DNA of 22,935 nt from positions 1 to 22,935 of the forward strand of contig JAGRKR010000276.1 of the NCBI GenBank assembly GCA_020442225.1. The letters run 5' to 3'. Under the pieces are notes generated by a model. The model did not search any database. It saw only the letters and a list, made by a program, of their open reading frames with translations, and was not told the origin of the DNA. The stretch is from Hyphomicrobiaceae bacterium (GTDB lineage: Bacteria; Pseudomonadota; Alphaproteobacteria; Rhizobiales; Hyphomicrobiaceae). This document shows positions 7,630 through 16,213 of the stretch, piece after piece. The stretch's first letter is position 1, and each line of letters opens with the position of its first letter. The position numbers and the translations under genes are program-made.

Positions 7630-9456
7630 TCAATAGGCGATCCGGCGCGGCCAGATGGGAAACAGGGCTTCGAAGGCCAGCCGCCGGGCGTCGGCTTCCA
7701 GGCCAGCCGCCTTCAAGGCGCGGATGCTGTCGCCGAGCGCGATCATGTGGGTGTCGGTCGGGCCACCCGGTCCGAGCGAGCGCAGGGTCAGCAGGATGGT
7801 CCGCCCGAACGCCTGCGACTTGGCCGCCTTCTGGAGTTCGGACAGCACGCCGGTTTCCGGCAGGTGGCCCCCGGTCGGCTGCGGCGTGCGGCTCGCGGCC
7901 TCCCAGAGCGGGATCGGCACGTTGTAGAGAAGCGCGTCGAGGACGGTCGCCACCCGGTGCAGGAGTTCCGGGCTCAGCCGGCCAGCCACCGCCAGTTGCT
8001 GCAGCTCGGGCAGCCCCTCGCCGCGTGGCGCGGCGGGCGATGCGTCGGCGATGTCGGCGAGCGCCAGCCAATGCAGGGCGGCGCGGCCCTGCGGCGCGCT
8101 TCTGGCGGCGAGGATGACCATGCGGCGGGCCTCGGCCGGCTTGCCGGCGGCGAGCAGGATCTCGACCGCCAGCTCCTCGTGACCGAGAAGGGCGCCGGAG
8201 GCCGACACTTCGGCCACGCGCGGCGCCAGGATGAGGGCCACCGGCCCGAGCAGGCCAGCCTGGCGGGCGTCGTCGAGCAACGCGCGCATCAGCCGGACCT
8301 TGCGCTCTGGCCGGCGCTCGAGGCGCGCGGACTTGAAGAGCAGCGCACGCTTGAGCGACGGATCGAGCCGCGCCTGCAGGGGATCGGCGAGATCGGCCGC
8401 CGAGAAGCCCTGCGCCTCGTAGGAGCGCCCGAGCTCTTGCGGTGGAATGATGTTGAGCCGGGCCGCGGCCTCCGACGCCACGAGGCGCACCCGCACGTCG
8501 GCGACCGGACCCGTCGCCAGGAAGGACAGGAGGTCGGGCGTCGCCGCGGCGACGATCTTCAGGGGATCGATGCCGCCGGCCAGCTCCACAAAGCGGTATT
8601 CCAGCAGACTGACGCGCTTGGCGCGCGCCAGGCGCGGCGGCTGGCCCGCCGCCATCGCGTCGAGCACGGTCAATGCCACGGGAGCATCGATGCGCGCGTC
8701 GCGGATGAGCTCGGCGGCGAGGCCCGCGGCGGCCGTGTCCTCGGAGGCGGCGGCGCAGAAGGCGGCGGTCAGGATGCCTTGCTCCTTGACCAGGCGCGGC
8801 AGGTCGGCGCGGGCAAGCTCGGCGCCCTTGATCAGGCCGCAGCCGCGCGCCTTGTCGCCGAGCGAGACGGCAATGCGGGCTGATTGGATCGTGATGATAG
8901 CGCCCTTGGTGCCGGCGTTCGTGGTGATGAGATCGGCGGCCTCGCGAACGAGACCCGAGCGATAGAGGGCTTCGATACGCAGCGACAGGAATTGCTCGGG
9001 CGAGCCGCCGACGGGGGGCGCGGCATTGGAGGACAGCAGGCGCTTGAGCAACCCTGCGATTGCGGGCGAGCGGGGTGGCAGCGACAGGCGTGACAGTGCG
9101 GCGTCGGCGTCGGCCTGGCTGAGCCCGCGCCAAAGCTCGAACGGCAGGCCCTTGCCGTCGGTGCCCATGACAGGCGGCAATTCCCCACGGTCGACGCCAC
9201 GCTGGCGCTCGCTCGGAGGAGGAAGCGGCGTCGCCTCGGGCGCCGTCGGTCGTGCCGAGGGCGGTTGCCAGCCCGGTTGCTGTGGTTGAGCCCAGGGGCG
9301 CTCACTGTCCACCGGCGGAGGCGGCCGCGACGGGCGTGCGCGAGGCGCGGGGGGATCGTCGCCGAAGAACGGCCAGTCCGACTGTGCCGATGCCTGCGGA
9401 CTGTGCCCTATCCCTGCAAGCAGGGCGCCGAGAGCAACCGCGAGTGCCTTGCGCAT
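7630..9456 (-). CDS. Secreted/periplasmic Pro-rich protein of unknown function
   Basis: I do not recognise a named family. The 608-residue protein starts with a clean signal peptide (MRKALAVALGALLAGIG, likely cut after ASA at residue 24), then a Pro-rich low-complexity linker (about 34-82). A long Ala/Leu/Arg-rich, apparently all-helical region follows, which could form a TPR-like or other helical solenoid. The frame runs on to 9672, but the ATG at 9456 is preferred: GGAAGG lies 5 nt upstream and the signal peptide begins there. The gene starts 10 nt after the stop of a 48-codon membrane protein gene and ends 7 nt before xerD, so the three look like one operon. It may be an envelope protein conserved beside xerD in related genomes; no function is claimed. 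Confidence 0.85.
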   Translation of the reverse strand: MRKALAVALGALLAGIGHSPQASAQSDWPFFGDDPPAPRARPSRPPPPVDSERPWAQPQQPGWQPPSARPTAPEATPLPPPSERQRGVDRGELPPVMGTDGKGLPFELWRGLSQADADAALSRLSLPPRSPAIAGLLKRLLSSNAAPPVGGSPEQFLSLRIEALYRSGLVREAADLITTNAGTKGAIITIQSARIAVSLGDKARGCGLIKGAELARADLPRLVKEQGILTAAFCAAASEDTAAAGLAAELIRDARIDAPVALTVLDAMAAGQPPRLARAKRVSLLEYRFVELAGGIDPLKIVAAATPDLLSFLATGPVADVRVRLVASEAAARLNIIPPQELGRSYEAQGFSAADLADPLQARLDPSLKRALLFKSARLERRPERKVRLMRALLDDARQAGLLGPVALILAPRVAEVSASGALLGHEELAVEILLAAGKPAEARRMVILAARSAPQGRAALHWLALADIADASPAAPRGEGLPELQQLAVAGRLSPELLHRVATVLDALLYNVPIPLWEAASRTPQPTGGHLPETGVLSELQKAAKSQAFGRTILLTLRSLGPGGPTDTHMIALGDSIRALKAAGLEADARRLAFEALFPIWPRRIAY

Positions 9457-9466
9457 GAGCCTTCCA

Positions 9467-9613
9467 TCACTGTCGGCGGATTTTGACGTTGGGCACGGGT
9501 TTGGTCTGCTCCGCAGGGACCGGCTCCATGAATACGGCAAGGAAATACAACCCGCCGACGACCAGCGCCCCGAGTGTGCCAGTAATGAACAGGAAGCGGA
9601 AAAGAGTCGGCAT
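9467..9613 (-). CDS. Small single-pass inner-membrane protein (48 aa)
   Basis: ATG at 9613, TGA at 9467-9469. The product starts MPTLFRFLFITGTLGALVVG, with one hydrophobic helix (about 4-29) followed by a short tail with MEPVPAEQTKPVPNVKIRR. This matches, from memory, a small protein often found upstream of xerD in Hyphomicrobiales and sometimes wrongly labelled 'histidine kinase'; its helix-plus-PEP-like tail pattern fits. It is 10 nt upstream of the secreted-protein gene, and that gene's ribosome-binding site touches its stop. Its own Shine-Dalgarno is modest (CAGGGTAGGG close to the ATG). The function is unknown; a role tied to the envelope or to its secreted neighbour is inference. Confidence 0.75.
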   Translation of the reverse strand: MPTLFRFLFITGTLGALVVGGLYFLAVFMEPVPAEQTKPVPNVKIRRQ

Positions 9614-9826
9614 GCCCTACCCTGCTGCTTTGGAATTCCTTGTGATTCGAACGTGTCCCTATTATGACCCAAAGCGGATCAGACCCCTAGACCGGGCTCG
9701 AGCAAGGGGGCGACCGCCTGCCTCGCGAGGCGGGAAGCAGGCACACCCCTCGCGCAATGACCTGGGCAGGCGCAGGGCCGAACGACTGGCGCCGTGCTGC
9801 CGGCTGCGCCAACGAGGCTCCAGACC
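9614..9826. promoter_or_regulatory. Divergent promoter region between the small membrane protein gene and aroK
   Basis: This 213-bp spacer must start transcription both ways. A good -10-like TATTAT lies at 9660-9665 (plus), with only weak -35 candidates 14-16 nt upstream (TTGTGA, CCTTGT). An 18-bp near-perfect palindrome lies at 9717-9734 (core GCCTCGCGAGGC perfect, one G-T pair in the flanks). An alternative, mutually exclusive stem pairs GCCTGC (9716-9721) with GCAGGC (9737-9742). This would sit in the aroK leader if TATTAT is the -10. Confidence 0.35.
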
Positions 9827-10459
9827 ATGAACCGAGTCGATCACAAAGGCGAGGACAACGGCCGGGAGAGCGTGGCCCGGATCCGCGCGCATCTCGGGTC
9901 GCGCTCGATCGTCATGGTCGGTCTGATGGGCTGCGGCAAGACCTCCGTCGGCCGCCGGCTCGCGGCGCGTCTCGGCTTGCCGTTCGTCGATGCCGACGAG
10001 GAGATCGAGAAGGCGGCGAGCATGTCGATTCCCGAGATTTTCGCCAGCCACGGCGAGCCCTATTTCAGGGAGGGCGAGCGCAAGGTCATCGCCCGCCTGC
10101 TGAGCGGCGATCCGATCGTACTGGCGACGGGCGGCGGGGCCTTCATGAATGCCGAGACGCGCGAGTGTGTTCGCGAGCGCGGGGTTTCGGTGTGGCTCGA
10201 TGCCGACCTCGAGGTGCTGATGCGCAGGGTCTCGCGGCGTGACAACAGGCCCCTGCTCAAGACCGCAGACCCGCGGGCGGTCATGCGCTCGCTGATGAAT
10301 GAGCGCTACCCCGTGTATGCGACGGCGGACGTGCATGTCGTCTCGCGTGAGGTGGCGCACGAGGTGATCGTCGAGGAAATCATGGCGGCGCTGCTCGCAC
10401 GCTCGGTCGAGACGACCGGCTCCGGCGCGCACGATCACGCAAGCGAGGGAAAGCAATGA
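9827..10459 (+). CDS. aroK: Shikimate kinase
   Basis: AroK phosphorylates shikimate with ATP (fifth step of the shikimate pathway, cytoplasmic). The 210-residue protein shows Walker [10 protein letters not shown] (32-40), the shikimate-binding VDADEEIE (54-61) with the conserved Asp pair, FREGE (80-84) with the substrate Arg, TGGGAF (101-106) and the LID Arg in NRPLL (140-144). A GTG at 9794 would add 11 residues; ATG 9827 is preferred, with GAGG 9 nt upstream. The stop overlaps the aroB start by 4 nt (ATGA), so translation is probably coupled. The ~20-residue N-terminal extension and the His/Gly-rich C-terminal tail are longer than in E. coli AroK, as is usual for alphaproteobacteria. Confidence 0.95.
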   Translation: MNRVDHKGEDNGRESVARIRAHLGSRSIVMVGLMGCGKTSVGRRLAARLGLPFVDADEEIEKAASMSIPEIFASHGEPYFREGERKVIARLLSGDPIVLATGGGAFMNAETRECVRERGVSVWLDADLEVLMRRVSRRDNRPLLKTADPRAVMRSLMNERYPVYATADVHVVSREVAHEVIVEEIMAALLARSVETTGSGAHDHASEGKQ

Positions 10460-11616
10460 CACGTGCAGAGGCCGCCGGGGCGGAGGCTCCGCGGCGGCAG
10501 GTTCCGGTGACGCTCGGCGCGCGCAGCTACGACATCCTCATCGGCAGGGGGCTGCTCGCGGGGGCTGCTGCGGAGATCGGTGAGCGGCTCGGCACGGCGC
10601 GTTGCGGCATCGTCACCGACGAGAACGTGGCGCGCCATCATCTCGCGGGGCTGGAGACGACGCTGAAGGCAGCCGGCCGCCACGCGGGCAGCATCGTCTT
10701 GAGACCGGGCGAGGGTACGAAGAGCTTCGCAGAGCTCGCCGGACTGTGCGAGGGGCTGCTGTGCATGGGGCTCGAGCGTCGCGATCTCGTGGTGGCGCTC
10801 GGTGGCGGCGTCATCGGCGACCTCGCCGGCTTCGCTGCGGCGGTGCTGCGGCGCGGCATCCGCTTCGTGCAGATCCCGACGAGCCTGCTGGCGCAGGTCG
10901 ACAGCTCGGTCGGCGGCAAGACGGGAATCAATACGCCGCAAGGCAAGAACCTCATCGGCGCGTTCCACCAGCCGAGCCTGGTGCTGGCGGATCTCGATGT
11001 GCTCGGGACGCTGCCGCCGCGCGAGATGAGGGCCGGCTATGCCGAGGTCGCCAAGTACGGCCTGTTGGGCGATCCGGCCTTTTTTGGCTGGCTCGAGGAG
11101 AATTGGCAGGGAGTTCTCGGTGGTGATACGGCGGCCTTGACAGAGGCAGTCGAGACGAGCTGCCGCGCCAAGGCGGCGATCGTCGCCCGCGACGAGACCG
11201 AGACCGGCGACCGCATGCTCCTGAACCTCGGGCATACCTTCGGGCACGCGCTGGAAGCCTGGGCGGGGTTCTCCGATCGGTTGCTGCACGGCGAAGCCGT
11301 CGCGATCGGCATGGCCATGGCGTTCCGCTATTCCGAGGGGGCCGGGCTTTGCCCTCCGGGCGAGGCGGCGCGCGTCGAACGTCATCTCGAGGCCGTCGGC
11401 CTGCCGAGCCGGGTCTCCCAGATCGCCGGCTGGCAGCAGGATCGCCCGTCGGTGGAGCAGCTCATGCGCCTGATGGCCCAGGACAAGAAGGTCAGTGGCG
11501 GCCGCATGACGTTCATACTCGTTCGCGCGATCGGCGAGGCCTTCATCACGCGAGACGTGGAGACTGCGCCGCTCAAGGCATTCCTCGAGCAGGCAATTTC
11601 GTCGAAAGCCGGCTGA
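10456..11616 (+). CDS. aroB: 3-dehydroquinate synthase
   Basis: AroB converts DAHP to 3-dehydroquinate (second step of the shikimate pathway) using NAD and a divalent metal. The 386-residue protein has the NAD-binding and active-site motifs [13 protein letters not shown] (114-126), [19 protein letters not shown] (141-159), [10 protein letters not shown] (164-173), the metal ligands E197 (YAEVAK), H260/H264 (NLGHTFGHA) and H278 (LLHGEAV). Length fits the family (~360-390). It overlaps aroK by 4 nt. No DAHP synthase lies in the window. Confidence 0.96.
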   Translation: MTRAEAAGAEAPRRQVPVTLGARSYDILIGRGLLAGAAAEIGERLGTARCGIVTDENVARHHLAGLETTLKAAGRHAGSIVLRPGEGTKSFAELAGLCEGLLCMGLERRDLVVALGGGVIGDLAGFAAAVLRRGIRFVQIPTSLLAQVDSSVGGKTGINTPQGKNLIGAFHQPSLVLADLDVLGTLPPREMRAGYAEVAKYGLLGDPAFFGWLEENWQGVLGGDTAALTEAVETSCRAKAAIVARDETETGDRMLLNLGHTFGHALEAWAGFSDRLLHGEAVAIGMAMAFRYSEGAGLCPPGEAARVERHLEAVGLPSRVSQIAGWQQDRPSVEQLMRLMAQDKKVSGGRMTFILVRAIGEAFITRDVETAPLKAFLEQAISSKAG

Positions 11617-11731
11617 CGCGGGGGCGGACGAGAGGACCTTCCGACGCCGCTGCGATTGCGGCCGGCCCGCTTGCGGATATCATGCAGCGGCTGACGTTGC
11701 CGTCCGATCATCCCTCAAACCGAATTGTGCC

Positions 11732-13054
11732 ATGCCCATCGAGCTTCTTCTGACACTCCTCGCGGTCGTCCTTCTCCTGGTCGTCTCGGCGATCTTCTCG
11801 GGCAGCGAGACGGCGCTGACGGCGGCCTCCAAGGCCCGCATGCATACGCTGGAGCAGGAAGGCAATGCCCGGGCGCGCATGGTGAACAGGTTGATCGCCG
11901 CGCCTCATAGGCTGATCGGCACGGTTCTGCTCGGCAACAATCTCGTGAACATCCTGGCCTCGGCGCTGACGACGAGCCTGCTGATCGGCATCTTCGGCGA
12001 TGTCGGCGTGGCCTATGCGACGATTGGCATGACTCTTCTCATCGTCATCTTCTCGGAGGTGCTGCCGAAGTCCTATGCGATCGCCTATCCCGACCGCATC
12101 GCCCTGGCCATCGCGCCGACGATGCAAGTCCTCATTCGGATACTCAGGCCCTTCACGATTACGCTCGAGTTCATCACGCGGGCCATCTTCAGGCTTACGC
12201 CGACCGCGCGCGACGACCAGGCGAACATCCTCGCGGCTCACGAGGAGCTGCGCGGCGCCATCGACCTGCATCAGCGGGGCGGCACCGTGGTCAAGCATGA
12301 CGCCGAGATGCTCGGCGGCGTGCTTGATCTGAGGGAGTTGCAGGTCATCGACGTCATGGTGCATCGCACGAAGATGCAGGCCATCAACGCCGACGACCCG
12401 CCGCAGAAGATCGTCGACGAGGTGCTGAAGAGCCAGTACACGCGCCTGCCGATCTGGAGCGAGGGGCCGGAGAATATCGTCGGCGTCCTCCATTCCAAGG
12501 ACGTCCTCAGAGCCCTCAACAAACTCAACTGGGACATCAAGCGTCTGGACATCGTCGCCCTCGCCACCGATCCCTGGTTCGTGCCGGACGCCACGATGCT
12601 CAAGGATCAGCTCAACGCCTTCCTGCGCCGCAAGCAACACTTCGCGCTGGTCGTGGACGAGTACGGCGAGGTGCAGGGGCTCGTTACGCTCGAGGACATC
12701 CTCGAGGAGATCGTCGGCCAGATCTCCGACGAGCACGACGTGCAGGACCCCGCCATCCGCCCGCAGGCCGACGGCACGGTCAATGTCGATGGGACCGTGG
12801 CCATTCGCGACCTCAACCGGCACATGGATTGGAACCTGCCTGACGAGGAGGCGACCACGATCGCCGGCCTGGTCATCCACGAGGCTCAGATCATCCCCGA
12901 GCCGGGCCAGGCCTTCACATTCTACGGGTATCGCTTCGAGATCCTGCGCAAGAGCCGCAATCGCATCACGGCGATCCGCATCACACCGCTCGGCGACAAG
13001 CGCAAGGCTCTTACCCAGCCGCCGCAGCCGCCGGTCGAGACGAGCAAAAGCTAA
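11732..13054 (+). CDS. CNNM/CBS-domain transporter-like protein (CorC/HlyC/'hemolysin' family)
   Basis: The 440-residue protein has an N-terminal CNNM membrane domain (1-190; FSGSETALTAASKARM at 22-37, further helices to about 150). A CBS pair follows (about 205-330; VVDEYGEVQGLVTLEDILEEIVG spans 307-329), then a CorC_HlyC C-terminal domain (about 345-425; GTVAIRDLNRHMDW, TIAGLVIHEAQIIPEPGQ). Bacterial homologues bind ATP at the CBS pair and take part in Mg2+ or Co2+ export or tolerance; the old 'hemolysin' label is not supported. It lies 115 nt after aroB, and the ribosome-binding site is weak. The MetX-like gene begins 14 nt downstream. Ion specificity cannot be told from sequence. Confidence 0.9.
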   Translation: MPIELLLTLLAVVLLLVVSAIFSGSETALTAASKARMHTLEQEGNARARMVNRLIAAPHRLIGTVLLGNNLVNILASALTTSLLIGIFGDVGVAYATIGMTLLIVIFSEVLPKSYAIAYPDRIALAIAPTMQVLIRILRPFTITLEFITRAIFRLTPTARDDQANILAAHEELRGAIDLHQRGGTVVKHDAEMLGGVLDLRELQVIDVMVHRTKMQAINADDPPQKIVDEVLKSQYTRLPIWSEGPENIVGVLHSKDVLRALNKLNWDIKRLDIVALATDPWFVPDATMLKDQLNAFLRRKQHFALVVDEYGEVQGLVTLEDILEEIVGQISDEHDVQDPAIRPQADGTVNVDGTVAIRDLNRHMDWNLPDEEATTIAGLVIHEAQIIPEPGQAFTFYGYRFEILRKSRNRITAIRITPLGDKRKALTQPPQPPVETSKS

Positions 13055-13068
13055 CACAAGGAGACGCC

Positions 13069-14133
13069 ATGTCTGCGCCCTCATTGCCGAGCGGCCGCCT
13101 CGATCAGGTCGAGAAGCGCACGTTCCTCATCCGGGATTTCGTCCTGGAGAACGGCGTCGTGATGCCGGAGGTGACGATTGCCTACGAGCTCTACGGGGCG
13201 CTCGATCCGGGACGCCGCAACGCCGTGCTGATGACGCATGGCTACACGGGCAGCCAGCACGTGGCCGGCACCTATCCCGGCGAGACGACGAGCGGACCGT
13301 GGAACAGCCTGATCGGTCCGGGCAAGGCCATCGACACGGACAAGCTGCTAGTCGTCTCGTCCAACATGCTCGGCTCGTCGTTCGGCTCAAGCAATGCGAG
13401 CTTCATCGAGCCGGCCACCGGCAAGCCCTATGGCTCGCGGTATCCCGACATCGGCCTCGCCGACATCGTGCGCGCGCAACGCCTCCTGCTCGATCACCTC
13501 GGCGTCGAGCATCTGGTGGCGGTCGCGGGCGCCTCGTTCGGCGGCTACCAGGCCTTCCAGTGGGCCGTGAGCTATCCGGACTTCGTCGACGGCATCGTCG
13601 CCGTCGCCACGGCTCCCAAGGGGCGCGGCGGCTCGGCAGACGTCGACCGTCTCGTGGCGCGGCTCGCCCAGGATCGCAACTGGAACGGCGGCGACTACTA
13701 CGATCGCGGCGGGGTGATCGACACCACCACGGCCATGCGCGTCGACACGCTGTTGAGTTATGGCATCGAGGCGCAACTCGCCGGTGCATTTCCCGAGCCT
13801 GTCGCGCTGGCGGCCGAGATCGAGCGCCAGGCCCGCGCCTGGGCGCGCCAGTTCGACGCCAACTCACTGGTCATTCTGAGGCGCGCGGCCGTCCGCTTCG
13901 ACGCGGTGAAGGACTTCGCGCGCGTCAAGGCCAAGGTGCTCTACGTCCTGCTCACGTCGGACGTGCTGTTCCCGCCCGCGATCGCCCCGGACGTCATGGC
14001 CAGGCTCGCGGCCGCCGGCATCGACGCCAGCTATGTGGAGGTCGAGACGGACTTCGGCCATTCCGGCTATGGCCGGGCGAGTGCGGGCTGGGAAGCCCCA
14101 CTGCGTGCGTTCATGCAGCGCCTCGTGGCCTGA
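13069..14133 (+). CDS. MetX-like alpha/beta-fold hydrolase/acyltransferase
   Basis: This 354-residue protein follows the homoserine O-acetyltransferase (MetX) layout: LMTHGYTGSQHVAG (54-67), SLIGPGKAIDTDKLLVVSSNMLG (80-102), EPATGKPYGSRYPDIGLADIV (114-134), nucleophile elbow GASFGG with S156, Asp in TSDVLFPP (D298) and His in FGHSGYG (H331). The triad is complete. The segment that reads GCxGTTGP in true MetX enzymes is GSSFGSSNAS here, so the homoserine assignment is doubtful and another acyl transfer or ester hydrolysis is possible. A strong AAGGAGA site precedes the ATG, and the start is 14 nt after the CorC-like stop, so it is likely the last gene of an aroK-aroB-corC-like transcript. Confidence 0.85.
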   Translation: MSAPSLPSGRLDQVEKRTFLIRDFVLENGVVMPEVTIAYELYGALDPGRRNAVLMTHGYTGSQHVAGTYPGETTSGPWNSLIGPGKAIDTDKLLVVSSNMLGSSFGSSNASFIEPATGKPYGSRYPDIGLADIVRAQRLLLDHLGVEHLVAVAGASFGGYQAFQWAVSYPDFVDGIVAVATAPKGRGGSADVDRLVARLAQDRNWNGGDYYDRGGVIDTTTAMRVDTLLSYGIEAQLAGAFPEPVALAAEIERQARAWARQFDANSLVILRRAAVRFDAVKDFARVKAKVLYVLLTSDVLFPPAIAPDVMARLAAAGIDASYVEVETDFGHSGYGRASAGWEAPLRAFMQRLVA

Positions 14134-14180
14134 AGGCCGATCCTGCGCGGCGGCGTTCATTCTTTATCGGCATTACGATT

Positions 14181-14198
14181 GCCGGGGCGAACCCCGGT
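14181..14198. repeat. GC-rich hairpin after the MetX-like gene
   Basis: CCGGGG (14182-14187) and CCCCGG (14192-14197) pair around a CGAA loop, extended by a G-T pair. It lies 49 nt after the stop. No T-tract follows on either strand, so at most it is a weak or factor-dependent terminator. Confidence 0.4.
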
Positions 14199-14254
14199 GT
14201 TGCCATATTGCCGTGCGCCCCTCCCGATGGGACCCGTCATTCAGGATCGAAATC

Positions 14255-15421
14255 ATGGTTTGCGCGCACGATACCTACGACGTCGTCATCATTGGAGCGA
14301 GCTTTGCCGGTCTCGTCGCCGCCCGCACCGCTGCCATGCGCGGGCTCAGGGTGGCCGTCGTCGAAGCGAAGCCTGAAGCGGGCGCGCGCGTCGCGACCAC
14401 CGGCATTCTCGTCAAGGAGGCCGCCGAAGAGATCGACATTCCCCACGATCTGACCCGGCGCGTCCATGGCGTACGGCTCTATGCGCCGAGCCTCGACCAT
14501 GTGGATCTCTTCGCACCCGGCTACTTCTTCCTGACGACGCGGACGGCGGCGCTGCTGCGCTGGCTGGCGCGCGAGGCGGTGCGGGCGGGCGCGACCGTCA
14601 TCTTCGGCGCGAAATTCCAGGGCGCCGAGCGTGACGGCGAGCATTTCATCATGGGCGAGCTCGGCATCCGCGCCCGCTACATCGTCGGCGCCGACGGCGG
14701 CCGCTCGCAGGTGGCCAAGGCCTTCGGCCTCGGTCGCAATACGCGGTTCCTCACTGGCCTCGAGGCCGAGTACGAGGGGTTGGAGCGCGTCGATCAGAGG
14801 TTTCTGCACTGCTTCCTCGATAGCCGCCTCGCGCCAGGCTACCTCGCCTGGGTGGCGCCGGGGCCGACGGTGACGCAAGTCGGTCTCGCGGTTCACGAGC
14901 ACGCCAAGGCCGATCTCGGCGCCTTCCAGGCCAGGACGAACGGGTTGTTCGGATATGGCGAGGGGCGGGTGGTCGAGCGGCGTGCCGGACGCATTCCCTG
15001 CGGGGGGCTCGTCAGCCCGATCGCGGCGCCGGGCGTGCTGCTCATCGGCGACGCCGCCGGCATGGTGTCGCCGATGACCGGCGGCGGCATTCGCCTGGCC
15101 TTCCATTTCGGCCGGCGGGCCGCTCAGGCGATCGGCGATCACCTCCAGCACATGGGGCCGCCTCCCGAGGCCGTGCTCGCCAAGGAGCTGCCGGGCTTCG
15201 CGCTGAAGCTCGCCATGCGCCATGCGCTCGACCTCGCACCCGCCAACGCGCTGCTCAACCTCGCCCTCAAGACCAGGCCGATGCGCTGGCTGGCGAGCCA
15301 GGTCTACTTCCACAAGCGCGGCGCCAAGGGCATGAGCTTCGCGGAGTTCGAGGCCCGCTTGCGCAGTCTCGATGATGCCGGCGTGGCGCCCCAAAGGCGA
15401 TCACTCCGCGACATCTGCTGA
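14255..15421 (+). CDS. FAD-dependent oxidoreductase, geranylgeranyl reductase-like
   Basis: This 388-residue flavoprotein of the p-hydroxybenzoate hydroxylase/geranylgeranyl reductase group has the FAD ADP-binding motif YDVVIIGASFAGLVAA (8-23; third Gly position variant), VVEAKP (35-40), GADGGRS (145-151) and GDAAGMVSPMTGGGIRLA (265-282), the last being typical of geranylgeranyl reductases, which saturate isoprenoid chains. The frame is open back to 14033, but ATG 14255 starts at the FAD fold and has AGGA about 9 nt upstream. No photosynthesis or carotenoid genes are nearby, so the isoprenoid substrate is unproven; a hydroxylase or quinone-related role is also possible. GNAT follows after 81 nt. 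Confidence 0.85.
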   Translation: MVCAHDTYDVVIIGASFAGLVAARTAAMRGLRVAVVEAKPEAGARVATTGILVKEAAEEIDIPHDLTRRVHGVRLYAPSLDHVDLFAPGYFFLTTRTAALLRWLAREAVRAGATVIFGAKFQGAERDGEHFIMGELGIRARYIVGADGGRSQVAKAFGLGRNTRFLTGLEAEYEGLERVDQRFLHCFLDSRLAPGYLAWVAPGPTVTQVGLAVHEHAKADLGAFQARTNGLFGYGEGRVVERRAGRIPCGGLVSPIAAPGVLLIGDAAGMVSPMTGGGIRLAFHFGRRAAQAIGDHLQHMGPPPEAVLAKELPGFALKLAMRHALDLAPANALLNLALKTRPMRWLASQVYFHKRGAKGMSFAEFEARLRSLDDAGVAPQRRSLRDIC

Positions 15422-15502
15422 GCGCGCATCGATTTTCGCTTCGGCCGGCTCGGCGAGCCGATTAAGGTGCCTGTCGCCCGAAAATGCGAAAGGTCGAAGA
15501 GC

Positions 15503-16213
15503 ATGGCCGAGTTGTTGAACGCGCTGGGACAGCCGATCGGACGGCCGCTGCCCGGCTGGACGCAGCCGCCGCGCCCCTCGCGCGAGCCGATGGAGGGGCG
15601 CTGGTGCCAGCTGGTGCCGCTCGATCCGGCGGCGCACGGTGCGGCGCTCTTCCAGGCCAACAGCCTGGATGTCGAAGGGCGGAACTGGACCTATATGGGC
15701 TATGGCCCGTTCGCCACCCAGGCCGACTACATGGCGTGGCTCGAGAGCGTGGCCGGCAAGGACGATCCGTTCTATCTCACGATCATCGACACGCGGTCGG
15801 GCGAGCCCGTCGGCGTCGCCACGTACATGCGCATCGATCCGCCCAACGGGGTGATCGAGGTCGGCAATATCAACTACTCGCCGCGGCTGCAGCGGACGCC
15901 GGCCGCCACCGAGGCCATGTACCTGATGATGGCCCGCGCATTCGCGCTCGGCTACCGTCGCTACGAGTGGAAATGCGATTCCCTCAACACGCCGTCGTGG
16001 CGGGCCGCCGAGCGGCTCGGCTTCCGCTTCGAGGGCATTTTCCGGCAGGCCGTCATCTACAAGGGGCGCAATCGCGATACTGCGTGGCTGTCGGTCATCG
16101 ACAGTGAATGGCCGTTGCTCGAGGCGGCCTTCAAGGCCTGGCTCGATCCGGCGAATTTCGACGCGTCCGGCGCCCAGCGGCGCGGGCTGCGCGCGTTGCG
16201 CGAGCAGACATGA
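15503..16213 (+). CDS. GNAT family N-acetyltransferase (RimJ/RimL type)
   Basis: The 236-residue protein has the GNAT acetyl-CoA fold of the RimL-like group: EGRWCQLVPLDPAAHGAALF (31-50), FYLTIIDTRSGEPVGVATYM (90-109), EVGNINYSPRLQRTPAATEA (119-138) and YEWKCDSLNTPSWRAAERLG (154-173), followed by RFEGIFRQAVIYKGRNRDTA. This pattern is common for small acetyltransferases acting on protein N-termini or small amines; the substrate is unknown. A GTG at 15467 would add 12 residues, but ATG 15503 begins the conserved part, with a weak GAAGAG upstream. Its TGA directly abuts the reverse-strand TGA of the diheme peroxidase gene (TGATCA), leaving no room for a terminator. Confidence 0.88.
   Translation: MAELLNALGQPIGRPLPGWTQPPRPSREPMEGRWCQLVPLDPAAHGAALFQANSLDVEGRNWTYMGYGPFATQADYMAWLESVAGKDDPFYLTIIDTRSGEPVGVATYMRIDPPNGVIEVGNINYSPRLQRTPAATEAMYLMMARAFALGYRRYEWKCDSLNTPSWRAAERLGFRFEGIFRQAVIYKGRNRDTAWLSVIDSEWPLLEAAFKAWLDPANFDASGAQRRGLRALREQT

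Noticed and set aside
11708..13084. Minus-strand 458-codon frame opposite the CNNM/CBS gene
   Set aside because: Asp/Arg/His-rich composition without domains; the plus strand encodes a full CNNM-CBS-CorC protein.
12783..14453. Plus-strand 556-codon frame spanning the CorC-like/MetX-like/FAD genes
   Set aside because: It is out of frame with three well-supported genes and is Arg/Ser-rich noise.
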